Assembly: GCA_039583875.1 (NCBI GenBank)
Contig: CM077151.1
Coordinates: 116,392,609-116,456,608, forward strand
Direction: 5' to 3'
Length of the DNA: 64,000 bases
DNA from: Platanthera guangdongensis
Taxonomy: Eukaryota; Streptophyta; Magnoliopsida; Asparagales; Orchidaceae
Shown here: positions 1 to 9,375 of the stretch, one piece after another
Layout of the letters: every line of letters begins with the position of its first letter
How positions within the stretch are numbered: position 1 is the stretch's first letter
Notes under the pieces: model-generated
What the model saw: only the letters and a program-made list of their open reading frames with translations
Told to the model about the DNA's origin: nothing
Database searches by the model: none
Translations under genes and position numbers: made by a program

Positions 1-703
1 TTGTCCTCTCCCATCGGCCAAACAAGTCACAGGTGAGGCGCTTGCTGGCATTGATGAATGTGGTCGGGGAGACCAAACATTCACTGGCCTTTTCCTGGAG
101 GAAAATCCCCAGGATTCTGCCGTAGCAGACTTCCTTCTTGCTAGTTTTCTTCTTGATAAGATCAAAGAAAACCATGCCCCAATCGACCTGACGCTTGTTG
201 AGCACTGCGCACATAATCAGGAATTGATGGCGAGTGATATAGTCATGTGTTGAGTGCTTGCCCATTAGAATTTTCCCTACAATGTCGGCCAAAAATTGAT
301 AAGCGGCTGACATTTGTTTCTTCAGATGCTTATTAGGGTTGTTGCCGGAGAAACCCATGACTTTTAACATATCAGCATATTCCTCAGCGTCCATTTCCAA
401 GTTGTCTTCCCCATTGATCAGTCCAAAAATTTCAGAGAGTACTGCTGGGGACAGGGAAACGGCAGTGTTTCCAATGTGTCCTGCCAGATTTCCATCTTCA
501 GAAACTGTGGCAGTGTACACCCATTCTCTTATCTCGGTTGAGTGTAGCTTGATGCTGCGTGTCATGAAATCCTTGAGATGCAATTCTTCAAGTAATTCAA
601 GGATATACAGAAAAATTGGATCGAAATGTTGGAAGGACTCAAAGTCCATGGAGAATGCTGCATCAAACTTCATCGCTGCAAGTGCTCTTGGAGGAATCGC
701 CAT
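1..703 (-). CDS. Element A extra ORF after pol, 3' partial, function unknown
   Basis: An uninterrupted frame of at least 234 codons starts at an ATG (703-701) and is still open at the window edge. The protein starts MAIPPRALAAMKFD and has no obvious signal peptide or membrane segment. Visible features are an N-terminal segment with aromatic and leucine-rich stretches (FESFQHFDPIFLYILELLEE), a central EIFGL motif followed by acidic residues, an NNPNKHLKK stretch, and a later RHQFLIMCAVLNKRQVDWG block. The order (an FGL-type motif, then a helical block, then a K-x-x-DWG motif) is reminiscent of the uncharacterised 'putative plant transposon protein' domain found in many plant transposons; this is recall, not a search. 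B has a homologue at 8488-8955. It sits where Sireviruses carry an env-like gene but does not look like an envelope protein. The start is supported by the matching ATG in B. Role unknown. Confidence 0.7.
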   Translation of the reverse strand, partial: MAIPPRALAAMKFDAAFSMDFESFQHFDPIFLYILELLEELHLKDFMTRSIKLHSTEIREWVYTATVSEDGNLAGHIGNTAVSLSPAVLSEIFGLINGEDNLEMDAEEYADMLKVMGFSGNNPNKHLKKQMSAAYQFLADIVGKILMGKHSTHDYITRHQFLIMCAVLNKRQVDWGMVFFDLIKKKTSKKEVCYGRILGIFLQEKASECLVSPTTFINASKRLTCDLFGRWERT

Positions 704-810
704 TGATGACCTGCACAGAAAATCACAGAGAAAATGGCGATCAAGAGCAAAGGAACTGAAAGCGCGGGACGGATGTCGAAGAAAACCTAGATATAAGATT
801 TTCAGAATAT

Positions 811-1093
811 GAATCGACAAGCTCCGTTCCACGAAAAGAGACAGATCTTCGAACTGAGGTCGACGAAATAAGTTAGAGGTGAGTAGTTCGTCGAACTCAT
901 TTAGAAGAATTGAAAACAGTTCGTCGAACTCCGTTCGATGAAATGGTTTCTGAAGCAAGGTTCGTCGATCTCCGGTCGACGAAAATTGTTTCCACACAGA
1001 GAATTCGTCGATCTCCGTTCGACGAGAATCTCTCGAACTTTCCCTAATTCGTCGAACTCCGTTCGACGAACTCTGGAAAATTCGTCGAATGCA
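811..1093. repeat. TCGTCGA/TCGACGA inverted-repeat array, A spacer between pol and extra ORF
   Basis: The non-coding spacer between A's pol stop (1102) and the extra ORF start (703) is filled with units in which a TTCGTCGA half-site is followed after about 6-8 bases by TTCGACGA, for example around 1005-1025 and 1048-1070. The same kind of array lies in B at 9056-9336, in A's gag-pol linker and in both LTRs. Confidence 0.85.
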
Positions 1094-1101
1094 GACAGAA
1101 A

Positions 1102-4100
1102 TTAATTTAACTCTTCTCCATCAATCATTCCCAGTTGATTTATAAAGAACAGATGGGTTTTCTCATCCAAAGGCTTGGTGAAGATATTTGCTCTCTGTAG
1201 ATCAGTAGGAATGTGGATCAAGTTAATTTTCTTTTTGTCCACATTATCTCTAATGAAATGATGTCTTATTTCAACATGTTTAGTCCTAGAATGATGAACT
1301 GGATTCTGAGCTATAGCAATAGAACTAGTATTATCACAAAATAAGGTTGAATTATTTAAGTTGATACCATAATCTAGGAGTTGGTTTTGTATCCATAGCA
1401 TCTGTGAACAGCAGCTGCCAACAGCCATATACTCTGCCTCAGCAGTTGATGTAGACACAGATGTCTGCTTTTTTGAAAAACCAAGAGACAAGTCTCATAC
1501 CCAGGAACTGGCAAGTTCCAGAGGTACTTTTCCTGTCCACTCTACATCCAGCATAGTCAGCATCTGAGTATCCAGTTAACTCAAATTCTGACTCTGCAGG
1601 ATACCAGAGTCCTAAACTAGAACAACTCTTTATATATCTCAAAATCCTTTTTAGAAAAAATAAGATGAGATTCTTTAGGATTCACTTGGACTCTAGCACA
1701 AAGGCATGTGGCAAACATTATGTCAGGCATGCTAGCTGTTAAGTATAATAGGGATCCAACAATTGCCCTAAAATGTTTCTGATCTACAGGTTTCCCTACT
1801 GCATCAGAATCCACAACAGCACTTGTAGTCATGGGTGTTTTCATTCCTGAGGCATGACCCATCCCAAACTTTTTAATAAGCTTTTTAGCATACTTAGATT
1901 GGGAGAGGAAGATACCATCAGGGAGCTGCTTCACTTGGAGACCAAGGAAGTAGGAAATCTCACCCATGCTACTCATCTCAAATTTGGAATGCATGAGATC
2001 AGCAAACCTCTTGCACAATTTGGGATCAGTAGACCCAAAAATGATGTCATCCACATATATTTGTACCAATAAAATTTGGTCCTTATGATGTCTAGTGAAA
2101 AGGGTTTTATCTATGGTTCCTCTTATAAATTTATGCTCTAAAAGGAAGCTAGCTAGGGTCTCATACCAAGCTCTTGGAGCTTGCTTTAAACCATAGAGAG
2201 CTTTATGCAATTTGTAAACATAAGAGGGTTGAGTTAGAGAGATAAAACCTGGAGGTTGTTCTACATAAACCTCTTCTTGAAGTACACCATTCAGAAAGGC
2301 ACTCTTAACATCCATCTGGAATACCTTGAACTTTTTGTATGTTGCATAGGCTAGGAATATTCTAATGGCCTCCAACCTTGCAACAGGGGAAAAGGTTTGG
2401 TCATAGTCTATTCCTTCTTCTTGCCTATATCCTTGGGCAACCAGTCTAGCCTTGTTCCTTACTATGTTCTCTTGTGCATCTAATTTGTTCCTATAGACCC
2501 ATTTGGTTCCAATAACTGGATAGTTATGGGGTCTTGGAACCAAATCCCAAACTCTACATCTCTCAAATTGATTTAGTTCCTCTTGCATTGCAAGAATCCA
2601 GTGGGGATCTTGCTCAGCTTCATGGATAGTGAGAGGTTCAATTTGAGAGAGAAAACAGGCATGCATCAAGTCTTGATTGAGCTGATGTCTTGTCTGTACA
2701 CCAACTGAAATGTCCCCAATCACTTGAGATCTGGGGTGATCTCTAAGTGTGACAAGATCAGTTTGTGGAGTTGGTTGAGCAACAGCTTCTGCAAATAATT
2801 CCTCTTGAGGAATGGTACTGGCTGTTGATGGAAGTTCAGTTACTTCCTCTTGGATTTCTTCTTCACTATCTTCAGCAGCCTGTGGAGTGGGATGAGTTGG
2901 AACCTCTTGGGTAAGGTTTAGTCCATCCATAGACTCACACATTGGTGAAACCTGCAAAGGACTATTGGTAGAAATGTCTTTCTCCTTATAAGACATGTTA
3001 GCTTCATCAAAAGATACATGGACAGATTCTTCAATTTTAAGGGATGATTTATTGAAAACCCTATAGGCCTTGCTTACTTGGGAATATCCTAGAAAAATCC
3101 CTTCTTCAGCCTTAGCCTCAAATTTTCTAATGTATCTTTTGTTATTAGTGTGGATGTAGCATATGCAACCAAAAACTTTAAAGTAAGTGATTTTAGGTTT
3201 CTTTTCTTTAAGTAATTCATAGGGGGTCTTGTGTTTTAGTTTATGTATAAGACATTTGTTCAGGACATAGTTAGCTGTGTTACAGCTTCTGCCCAAAAGG
3301 ATAGAGGCATGTAAGCATATGCTAACAATGTACATGTAGCTTCAATAAGTGTCCTATTTTTCCTTTCAGCAACCCCATTTTGTTGGGGAATTCTAGGAGC
3401 TGAGAAGCACTGCCTGATACCTTCCTTCTCATAGAACTCATGCATAAGAAGAGACTCAAACTCTGTACCATGATCACTTCTGATCAATGCAACATGAGTA
3501 GAGAACTCAATCTATATGGTCCTGAGAAAATCTGTAAGAACTTTGAATGTATCTGACTTAGGTCTCAGGAAGGCTACCTAACTGAATCTGGAGAAATCAT
3601 CAACAATAACTAAGGTGTAAGACTTCCTTCCTAGGCTTTGTACTGCAATGGGTCCAAAAAGATCCACATGAAGCAGATACAGTATCCTATGTGAATCACT
3701 TTTATTAATGGATTTGAAGCTAGTTTTAGTTTGCTTGCCTAGTTGACAAGCCGTGCATAGGCTTTCCTTCTTGTAATGACCAGAAGGTAAACCTCTAACA
3801 AGGTTGTCTTTATATAACCTAGATATGTTCTTAAGGTTTACATGTCCTAGCCTTTTGTGCCATAGCTCATTTTGGTTACTAGTGATATTGAGTAAACAAA
3901 TATCAGTTGTGGCAGAAATGAAATCTACTAAATATATGTTTCCTTGTCTAAGTCCAATTAAAACAGTTTGGTTTTTATCATTTATAATAGAACAAGAGGT
4001 AGAGTTGAAATGTACCTGATAACCTTCATCACATAATTAACTTATGGTTATAAGGTTATGTTTAAGTCCTCTTACATATGTCACCTTTTTGAAGGTCACT

Positions 4101-4763
4101 GCTCCAATGCTTACTCTTCCATACGCTTCTGACTGACCACTCTTTGAGTCTCCAAATATCACCTTTGGTCCTAGCTTGGATTTATAGTTGGAGAGATTTG
4201 CTTTGCTGCCAGTCATGTGCTTGGAGCAGCCACTGTCCAGGTACCAGGTCTAACTTAGCCTTGGACAGTTCTTCACCTGTACCTGCATCAAAAAATAAAG
4301 CTCAATTGTTCTTGACCCAGGTTACCTTGGGTCCTTGGTTTGGCTGAAAAGTAAAACTAGAAATGACTGATAAGGCAGGTTGAGACTTATACCCTAGTGG
4401 GTGATATCTCCTAGGTGGGATTATCCAATCAGCTACTGGATTAAATATCTTGTTAGCTGTTTTAAAATTTCTATAGGAGAAATTATTTATATTTGGTCGT
4501 TCTGGGATCGACGAATTATTGTAAGTTCGTCGACCAGAGTTCGACGAATGGGGATGAGATCGTCGACCTCCACTCAGAGAATGACCATGGTCATTTTCTA
4601 CATCCCACGTTCGTCGACCTCTGCTCCACGAACCATACACAGTTCGTCTATCGCAGTAGGACGAATAATTATTTCTGAAGTTTGCGTTCAACGTTCGTCG
4701 ATCGGGGTTCGACGATCTTGCAGGATTTCGTCGATCTAAGTTCGACGAATTCTGCTGAACTTA
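1102..4763 (-). pseudogene. pol: Element A pol (protease-integrase-RT-RNase H), degenerate
   Basis: This region encoded the copia enzymes for cDNA synthesis and integration. Read from high to low coordinates: a repeat-bearing linker (to about 4302), a protease with a DSGC-type active site near 4240, a GAG-pre-integrase His/Cys region, an integrase core with LHVDLFGPI (near 3665), IRSDHGTEFES (near 3470) and PQQNGVAERKNR (near 3370), RT with [12 protein letters not shown] (near 2180) and [10 protein letters not shown] (near 2050), and RNase H with STAEAEY (near 1440) and the KHVEIRHHFIRD block (near 1260). Several in-frame stops lie in protease-integrase, and there are frameshifts near 3290-3335 and 1620-1640. 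Homology to B is close throughout. Not expected to make active enzyme. Confidence 0.9.
4506..4750 (-). repeat. Coding inverted-repeat array in A gag-pol linker
   Basis: Between gag and protease the same TCGTCGA...TCGACGA units recur. On the minus strand they lie in one frame and read as a degenerate octapeptide, Ser-Ser-Asn-x-(Asp/Gly)-Arg-Arg-(Thr/Asn), with copies such as SSNLDRRN, SSNPDRRT, SSYCDRRT and SSNSGRRT. An in-frame stop lies just before the first copy (near 4765-4770). B has the matching linker at 12736-12982 with similar peptides. Confidence 0.8.
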
Positions 4764-4847
4764 GTTTTTAACAGCTTTCTTCTGTTTTCTGTTTCTATTG
4801 TCTAGGGGATTTGACATGTTTTCTGATCTGGGTTTTTCAGTTAGTTT

Positions 4848-6424
4848 CTATTTGCCTTTAGCAGTGATAAACTTTATGGGAGTAGAAAGTATATTCTTCT
4901 TTATTATGGGGGGTAAACCTGATGAAGCACCCAAGCCCAGCCTGCCATTTAATCTGGCATTTACTGTGCTTGTGATATCCATCAGCTTGAGGCTTCTCCC
5001 ATTGAGAGATTTCTCAAGTTGTTTTGCCTCACATAATTCTGATTTTAACTTGATTATCTGTTCATTAGCTAGTGTCAATTGGTCAGTTAGTTTTCTATTT
5101 TCTGTGCTGACAGATTCAAGGTTTTCTAGTCTAGTCCTCAAGGTTTTTATTTCTTTCTCTGAGTTTATTAAATCCATGCACATAGTTTTAAATTCTACTT
5201 TAAATAAGTCAGAATTGAAATCAAAACTAGAAATCACCTGATCAGCCTCTGAGTCTGAGGCACCTTCATCTTCAGAATCCTCTTCTGATCCACAGTTGCT
5301 TCTGGAGGCATCTATTGCCATTAGGCACACCTCCTTGGATCTGGCTTCTTCCTCTTCTTCACTGGAGCTGGAGGAGGATGTTTCCTCTTCTGTGTCACTC
5401 CAGGACTCAGCAACAAATCCTTTGTCCTTCCTTTTATACTTCTTGGAGGAGGGTCTGCTACTTTGTTTTCTTCTGGAATCCTTGTCCCTACCCTTGTCCT
5501 TTTTCTGATTCTCTGGGCATTCTGAAATATAGTGCCCTGGCTTTCTGCATCCAAAACACACAACCTCCTTAGTTGGTGTCTTGTCATATTTGGGTTTATC
5601 ATCCTGCCTGGATGATTTTCTTCTAAAGTCCTTTCTTGCCATTCTGTAGAATCTTTTGGCAAAAAGACTCATTAACTCTTCATTGGAGGTAGATGTTTCA
5701 TTGTCTTCAGAAGCTTTGAGGGCCAAGTTGTGCTCCTTCCTAACTGGGGTAGTTGCCTTCTGTTCTGCTGCCTCTCTTGATTTGACAAGCTGCTCATATG
5801 ACTTCAGCTTGCCTAGCAGAGATTCTGTTGAGATCTCATTGAGGCTTCTGGATTCTTTGATTGGCCAGATTCTGGAGTCCCATGAACTGGGGAAACACAT
5901 CAGTATCTTATCATTCACCTCAGTTAAGGTGATGTCCTTGTCAAGAGTCTTGAGTTCACTAATGATTGAACTTAATCTATGTACATCTCAGCCACTGATT
6001 CTGTCTCATCCTTTTTGAAATTCTCATAGAGAGAAATGAGACTGGATCTCCAATCCTTTCTTTCATCAGCTGAACCTGCTACCATTTGATTGAGAGTGTC
6101 CCAAATGGCCTTGGCTGAGGTGCACTCAGCCACCTTCTGAAATATGTCATCTGACATTGTTTGGGCCAGAATATTCATAGCCTTTGCATCAGCCATCTTG
6201 GCTTTCTTATAGGCTTCAGTATTGTCTGGAGGTGGTACTGCACTCAGATTAGTTGATGTGCTGGCAAAAGTTGTAGGAGCTGGAGGAACAGCTGTTGAAA
6301 TGACAGAAAAAATATCCTCATCAATGGAGTTCATATATAATCTAATTCTTGCCTTCTAGATGGCAAACTTATTAAGATTGCACACTGGAGGTCTGATGCT
6401 TGTATAATCCTTGTTTTGGGCCAT
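4848..6424 (-). pseudogene. gag: Element A gag, frameshifted
   Basis: Gag forms the virus-like particle and binds the RNA. The start MAQNKDYTS at 6424 follows the primer-binding site and leader, and matches B's start at 14653. A TAG replaces the Trp that would precede KARI (near 6360), and a frameshift lies between about 5970 and 5918. Readable parts are an N-terminal UBN2/retrotrans_gag-like region (AKAIWDTLNQMVAGSADERK), an RMARKDFRRK basic stretch, a CCHC zinc knuckle CFGCRKPGHYISEC (near 5555-5515), a basic Lys/Arg tract, a Ser/Glu-rich acidic tract (near 5395-5330) and a C-terminal coiled-coil-like region (near 5170-5000). It stops at 4848, about 30 codons earlier than B's gag. Confidence 0.85.
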
Positions 6425-6540
6425 GTCTGTGAGAACAAAATCTAATAACAGAATAATAAAAAACAAAGAGATCTAACTAAGGGATCTTTGGGTTCAGGTG
6501 TTAGCCTGTACAACCACTAAGGTGTGGTATTATTAACCAA

Positions 6541-6557
6541 CCTCCCTCTGATACCAA
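6541..6557 (-). other. Element A primer-binding site (initiator tRNA-Met)
   Basis: On the minus strand TGGTATCAGAGGGAGG begins two bases after the LTR end ...CTTTCA. TGGTATCAGAG is complementary to the 3' end of plant initiator tRNA-Met, the usual copia primer. Confidence 0.85.
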
Positions 6558-6558
6558 T

Positions 6559-8487
6559 TGAAAGTGCAGCTAGATCTGATATAATCTAGAGGGGGGGGGG
6601 GGGGGGGTGAATAGAGTATATGGTGATTTTAAAACTTTTACAACTGTTGTTATATTTTAGGTGTATGTGTGTGTGCAGGGAAGCAAATACAATAAACCAA
6701 AACGCAGCAATGGACTAATCACAGCACAATCACAGAGCAAGGCCAGAAAACAAAAGGAAAAGAAAGCAACCAGACGACATAAGAATTTTATAGTGGTTCC
6801 CCAAATCTGGGTAGTCCACTCTTCTACCACCCTGGTAGGAATCCACTGCAGGAAGGGGTTGATCAGGTATCCTGGCACCAATGGGGTTTTGATCAGGCTC
6901 CCAGAAAACCAAACCCTCAAGTCTTTTGGTGGGAGACTTGCAACCAGAATAATTTTGAAGGGAATTAAAACCCTGTACAGAGGTGGAGTGAGAGGGTGAT
7001 GAGGTCTTCTCTTTCTCAAGTCAAATGAGAAGACTTGTGGAATGTTGTTTAGCAGCTTTGCTCCCCCAGAGATGTAGAATGAATCAGGAAGTATGCTGGA
7101 GCACTGCTTCAGGGTGATAGGTCTTCAAAGACCTAGAATTCCAGGTCCAGAGAAAGTCTTCAGGAATTTCTTGTAACTGATATGACGGTATTGTTTTTGA
7201 AGTTATCCTGAGTAAAAGCAGATGAAGAAGACTCTTGATATTGATGTAATGTTCTTCTTCTTCTTCTTCTAGATCAATTTCTCTCTAGGCCAAGAATGAA
7301 TTCTTTTTCTTGTGTTGTCTGAATCACTGTCTATCTTTTTTCTTGTTGTTGTCTGTTGTATCTCTGTATTACTGACTATTTCTGTATATCTCTGTCTCAT
7401 GGAAAACACTCGAATTTTGAATATCGAGCAGTAATGCAGACGGCCTGAAAGGAAGCAGCAATTAATTATTTCCCCAACTGTTTCCATGGGAAAAAGGCAT
7501 ATAATAATCCAGAATTAACTGCGCATCCTAACAGTAGTATACTGTGAAGAACTGCCATTAATTGTCCAGGAATCAGCGCCATGGAATGAGACGGGAGCGG
7601 AAGAAGACCTAGTATGGAATCATCGACCGAAGAACATAATTCGTCGAGCTGAGTTTTGATTTCGTCGAGCTGAGCCTGAGTTCGTGGAGCTGACAGTCTT
7701 CATTCGTTGAATAGACAATCTTCAATATCAGACAAACATTATTCGTTGAACAGAGAACTAAATTCGTCGAGCTGAGAACCAAATTCGTCAACCTGAGAAA
7801 AATTCTGGACTTGGACGAAATACTCTGCATCTGCTGAAATGCTGTGTCGACACAAAATGGTGTCGACAGATTGGTCTTGGTGTCGACACAAATCCTCTGG
7901 TGTCGACACAAGCACTAAGTGTCGACACAGATCCTCTGGTGTCGACAGAAGCTGGTGTCGACTGAAATCCTGGTGTCGACACAAATCGCCTGGTGTCGAC
8001 ACAAGCCCTAAGTGTCGACACAGATTCTCTGAGTACACAAGTCGTCGAGTAGAGATTAGCATTTGTCGACCTGAGAAGTTGTGAACTTGAGGTCTAAGTT
8101 CGTCGAGCTTAGAATATAATTCGTCGACCGAAGCATGAAGCTGGACTTAGAGAAATTCTGAAGTAGTCCTGAGAATGCTTGAAGTAGAATCTGGTGTTCG
8201 TCGAGCAAAGAACAAAGTTCGTCGAGCTCAGCACTGCGAATTGTCTCACGATCGTCGAGCGCAGAGCTCCCTTCGTCGAGCTGAGTTCAACGAACGTCGA
8301 ACTCATTTCACTTAGTCTGAAAAACTGATAGATCTGGAGTTCCTGATGGTCTTGAAGAAGGCTGGTCCATCTGAAGTTGAGATAGAGGACTGTCCTAGAC
8401 TCTAAGACAAAAACTTGACCCAGACTATACATGATGGGTCACATCCTAAGTCAGTGAACCTAGCCCAAATCAACTAGGGATCCAACA
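6559..8487 (-). repeat. Element A 5' LTR (about 1.93 kb)
   Basis: On the minus strand it begins TGTTGGATCCCTAG (at 8487) and ends CTGCACTTTCA (at 6559), the same ends as B's LTR at 14762-16575. The U3 half holds a TCGTCGA-type motif array (7618-8306). Near the 3' end is a C-tract within a CTATTCACCC...TCTAG context, seen on + as a run of 17 G at 6591-6607; B and C carry the same landmark near their LTR ends. Confidence 0.9.
7618..8306. repeat. Element A U3 motif array (TCGTCGA units and GTGTCGACAC units)
   Basis: Two related motifs alternate. TTCGTCGAGCTGAG-like units run from 7618 to about 7800 and again from about 8040 to 8306. Between them, 7842-8028 holds repeated perfect palindromes GTGTCGACAC separated by AAATCCTCTG-like spacers. 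B's LTR has the first motif type but not the GTGTCGACAC block, so that block is an A-specific expansion. Confidence 0.85.
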
Positions 8488-8492
8488 GATGT
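8488..8492. other. Presumed right target-site copy of element A (GATGT)
   Basis: The five bases next to A's LTR end belong to B's interrupted extra ORF. The partner copy lies left of the window, so the duplication is inferred from the 5-bp rule that holds for D, E, F and G here. Confidence 0.5.
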
Positions 8493-8955
8493 AGTCATGG
8501 GCAGTATGCTTGCCAAGCAAGACCTTCCCAATAATGTCTTCCAGGAACTTGAATGCTGCAGACAGATGTTTCTTCAACAATTTATTTGGGTTATCACCAG
8601 CATAACCCATCAGATTTAGCATCGTATCAAACTCTTCAGAATCAATTTCTAATTCCTCTTCGCCATTTGTCAAACCAAAGATTTCAGTTAAAACTGCGGG
8701 AGTTAAGGAAATAGTGTTACCCGCGATTGATCCTGTCATAGTATTATCTTCAAACGTGGATGAAGTATAGACCTATTCTCGGATTTCTATTCCTACCAAC
8801 TTTATCCTGGTAGTCATCAGGTTATTCAAGTTCTGTTCTTCCAAAAGTTCCAGAATATATAGAAAGATTGGATACGAGTGCTGGAACGATTCGAAGTCGA
8901 CATCAAAACCGGTGTCAAACTTCATAGCGGCTAGAGATTCTGCTGGAATTGCCAT
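8488..8955 (-). pseudogene. Element B extra ORF, cut by insertion of A
   Basis: This is the homologue of A's ORF at 1-703. It starts MAIPAESLAAMKFD at 8955 and keeps FESFQHSYPIFLYILELLEE, the EIFGL motif and acidic stretch, and NNPNKLLKK, ending at GKHTAHDYI where A's LTR begins. One TAG (near 8773) replaces the Trp found in A after EIRE. The two copies are clearly diverged at the DNA level but keep the same protein frame. That is weak evidence that the protein was under selection while the family was active. Confidence 0.8.
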
Positions 8956-9055
8956 GGAATCACCTGCAAAAGAGAGAAACGACGATCAAGTGCAAGAGAA
9001 TAGAAAGCGCGGGATGGAGGTCGAAGAAAACCTAGATATAAGGGTTTCCAGAATA

Positions 9056-9336
9056 TGAATCGACAGACTCCGTTCCATGAAAACAAAAACAATTCTTCGA
9101 ACTGAGTTCGACGAAATGATTTAGAAGTAAATAATTCGTCAATCTCATCCTAAAGAATTGAAGACAATTCGTCGAGCGCCGTTCGACAAATATCTTCTTA
9201 AGCAAGTTCGTCAATCTCCGGTCGACGAACATTGTTTCACTCACAGAGAGTTCGTCGACCTCTGTTCGACGAAGATCTCTCAAACTCTCCCCGGTTCGTC
9301 GAACTCCGTTCGACGAACTTTGGAAAATTCATCGAG
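9056..9336. repeat. Inverted-repeat array, B spacer between pol and extra ORF
   Basis: Counterpart of 811-1093, with TTCGTCGA...TTCGACGA units (for example near 9168-9190 and 9250-9272). Position and unit type are shared with A, so the array predates the split of the two copies. Confidence 0.85.
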
Positions 9337-9375
9337 TGCAGACAAAACTTAAACTAAATCTTCTTCATTTATCAT

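Larger units (their letters stand above)
1..8487 (-). mobile_element. Element A: Sirevirus-like Ty1/copia retrotransposon, 3' end off the window
   Basis: Read on the minus strand the order is 5' LTR (8487-6559), primer-binding site, gag, gag-pol linker, pol and an extra ORF that runs off base 1. The protease-integrase-RT-RNase H order marks it as Ty1/copia. The RT motif [10 protein letters not shown], the long LTR and the extra ORF after pol resemble Sireviruses. It is inserted into the extra ORF of the related element B: B's reading frame stops exactly at A's LTR end (8487/8488), while A's own copy of that ORF continues past the equivalent point. The 3' LTR and left target-site copy are outside the window. 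Its genes have stops and frameshifts, so it is not autonomous, except that the extra ORF is open. Confidence 0.9.

Noticed and set aside
339..812. 157-codon + strand ORF
   Set aside because: It is antisense to the extra ORF of A, whose frame is supported by the homologue in B.
6541..6557. Possible tRNA gene pieces at TGGTATCAGAG sites
   Set aside because: These are retrotransposon primer-binding sites next to LTRs, without a tRNA fold around them.
7612..8310. CRISPR-like array of repeated TCGTCGA units
   Set aside because: Spacing is irregular, repeats are degenerate and there is no cas gene; the DNA is a plant LTR.
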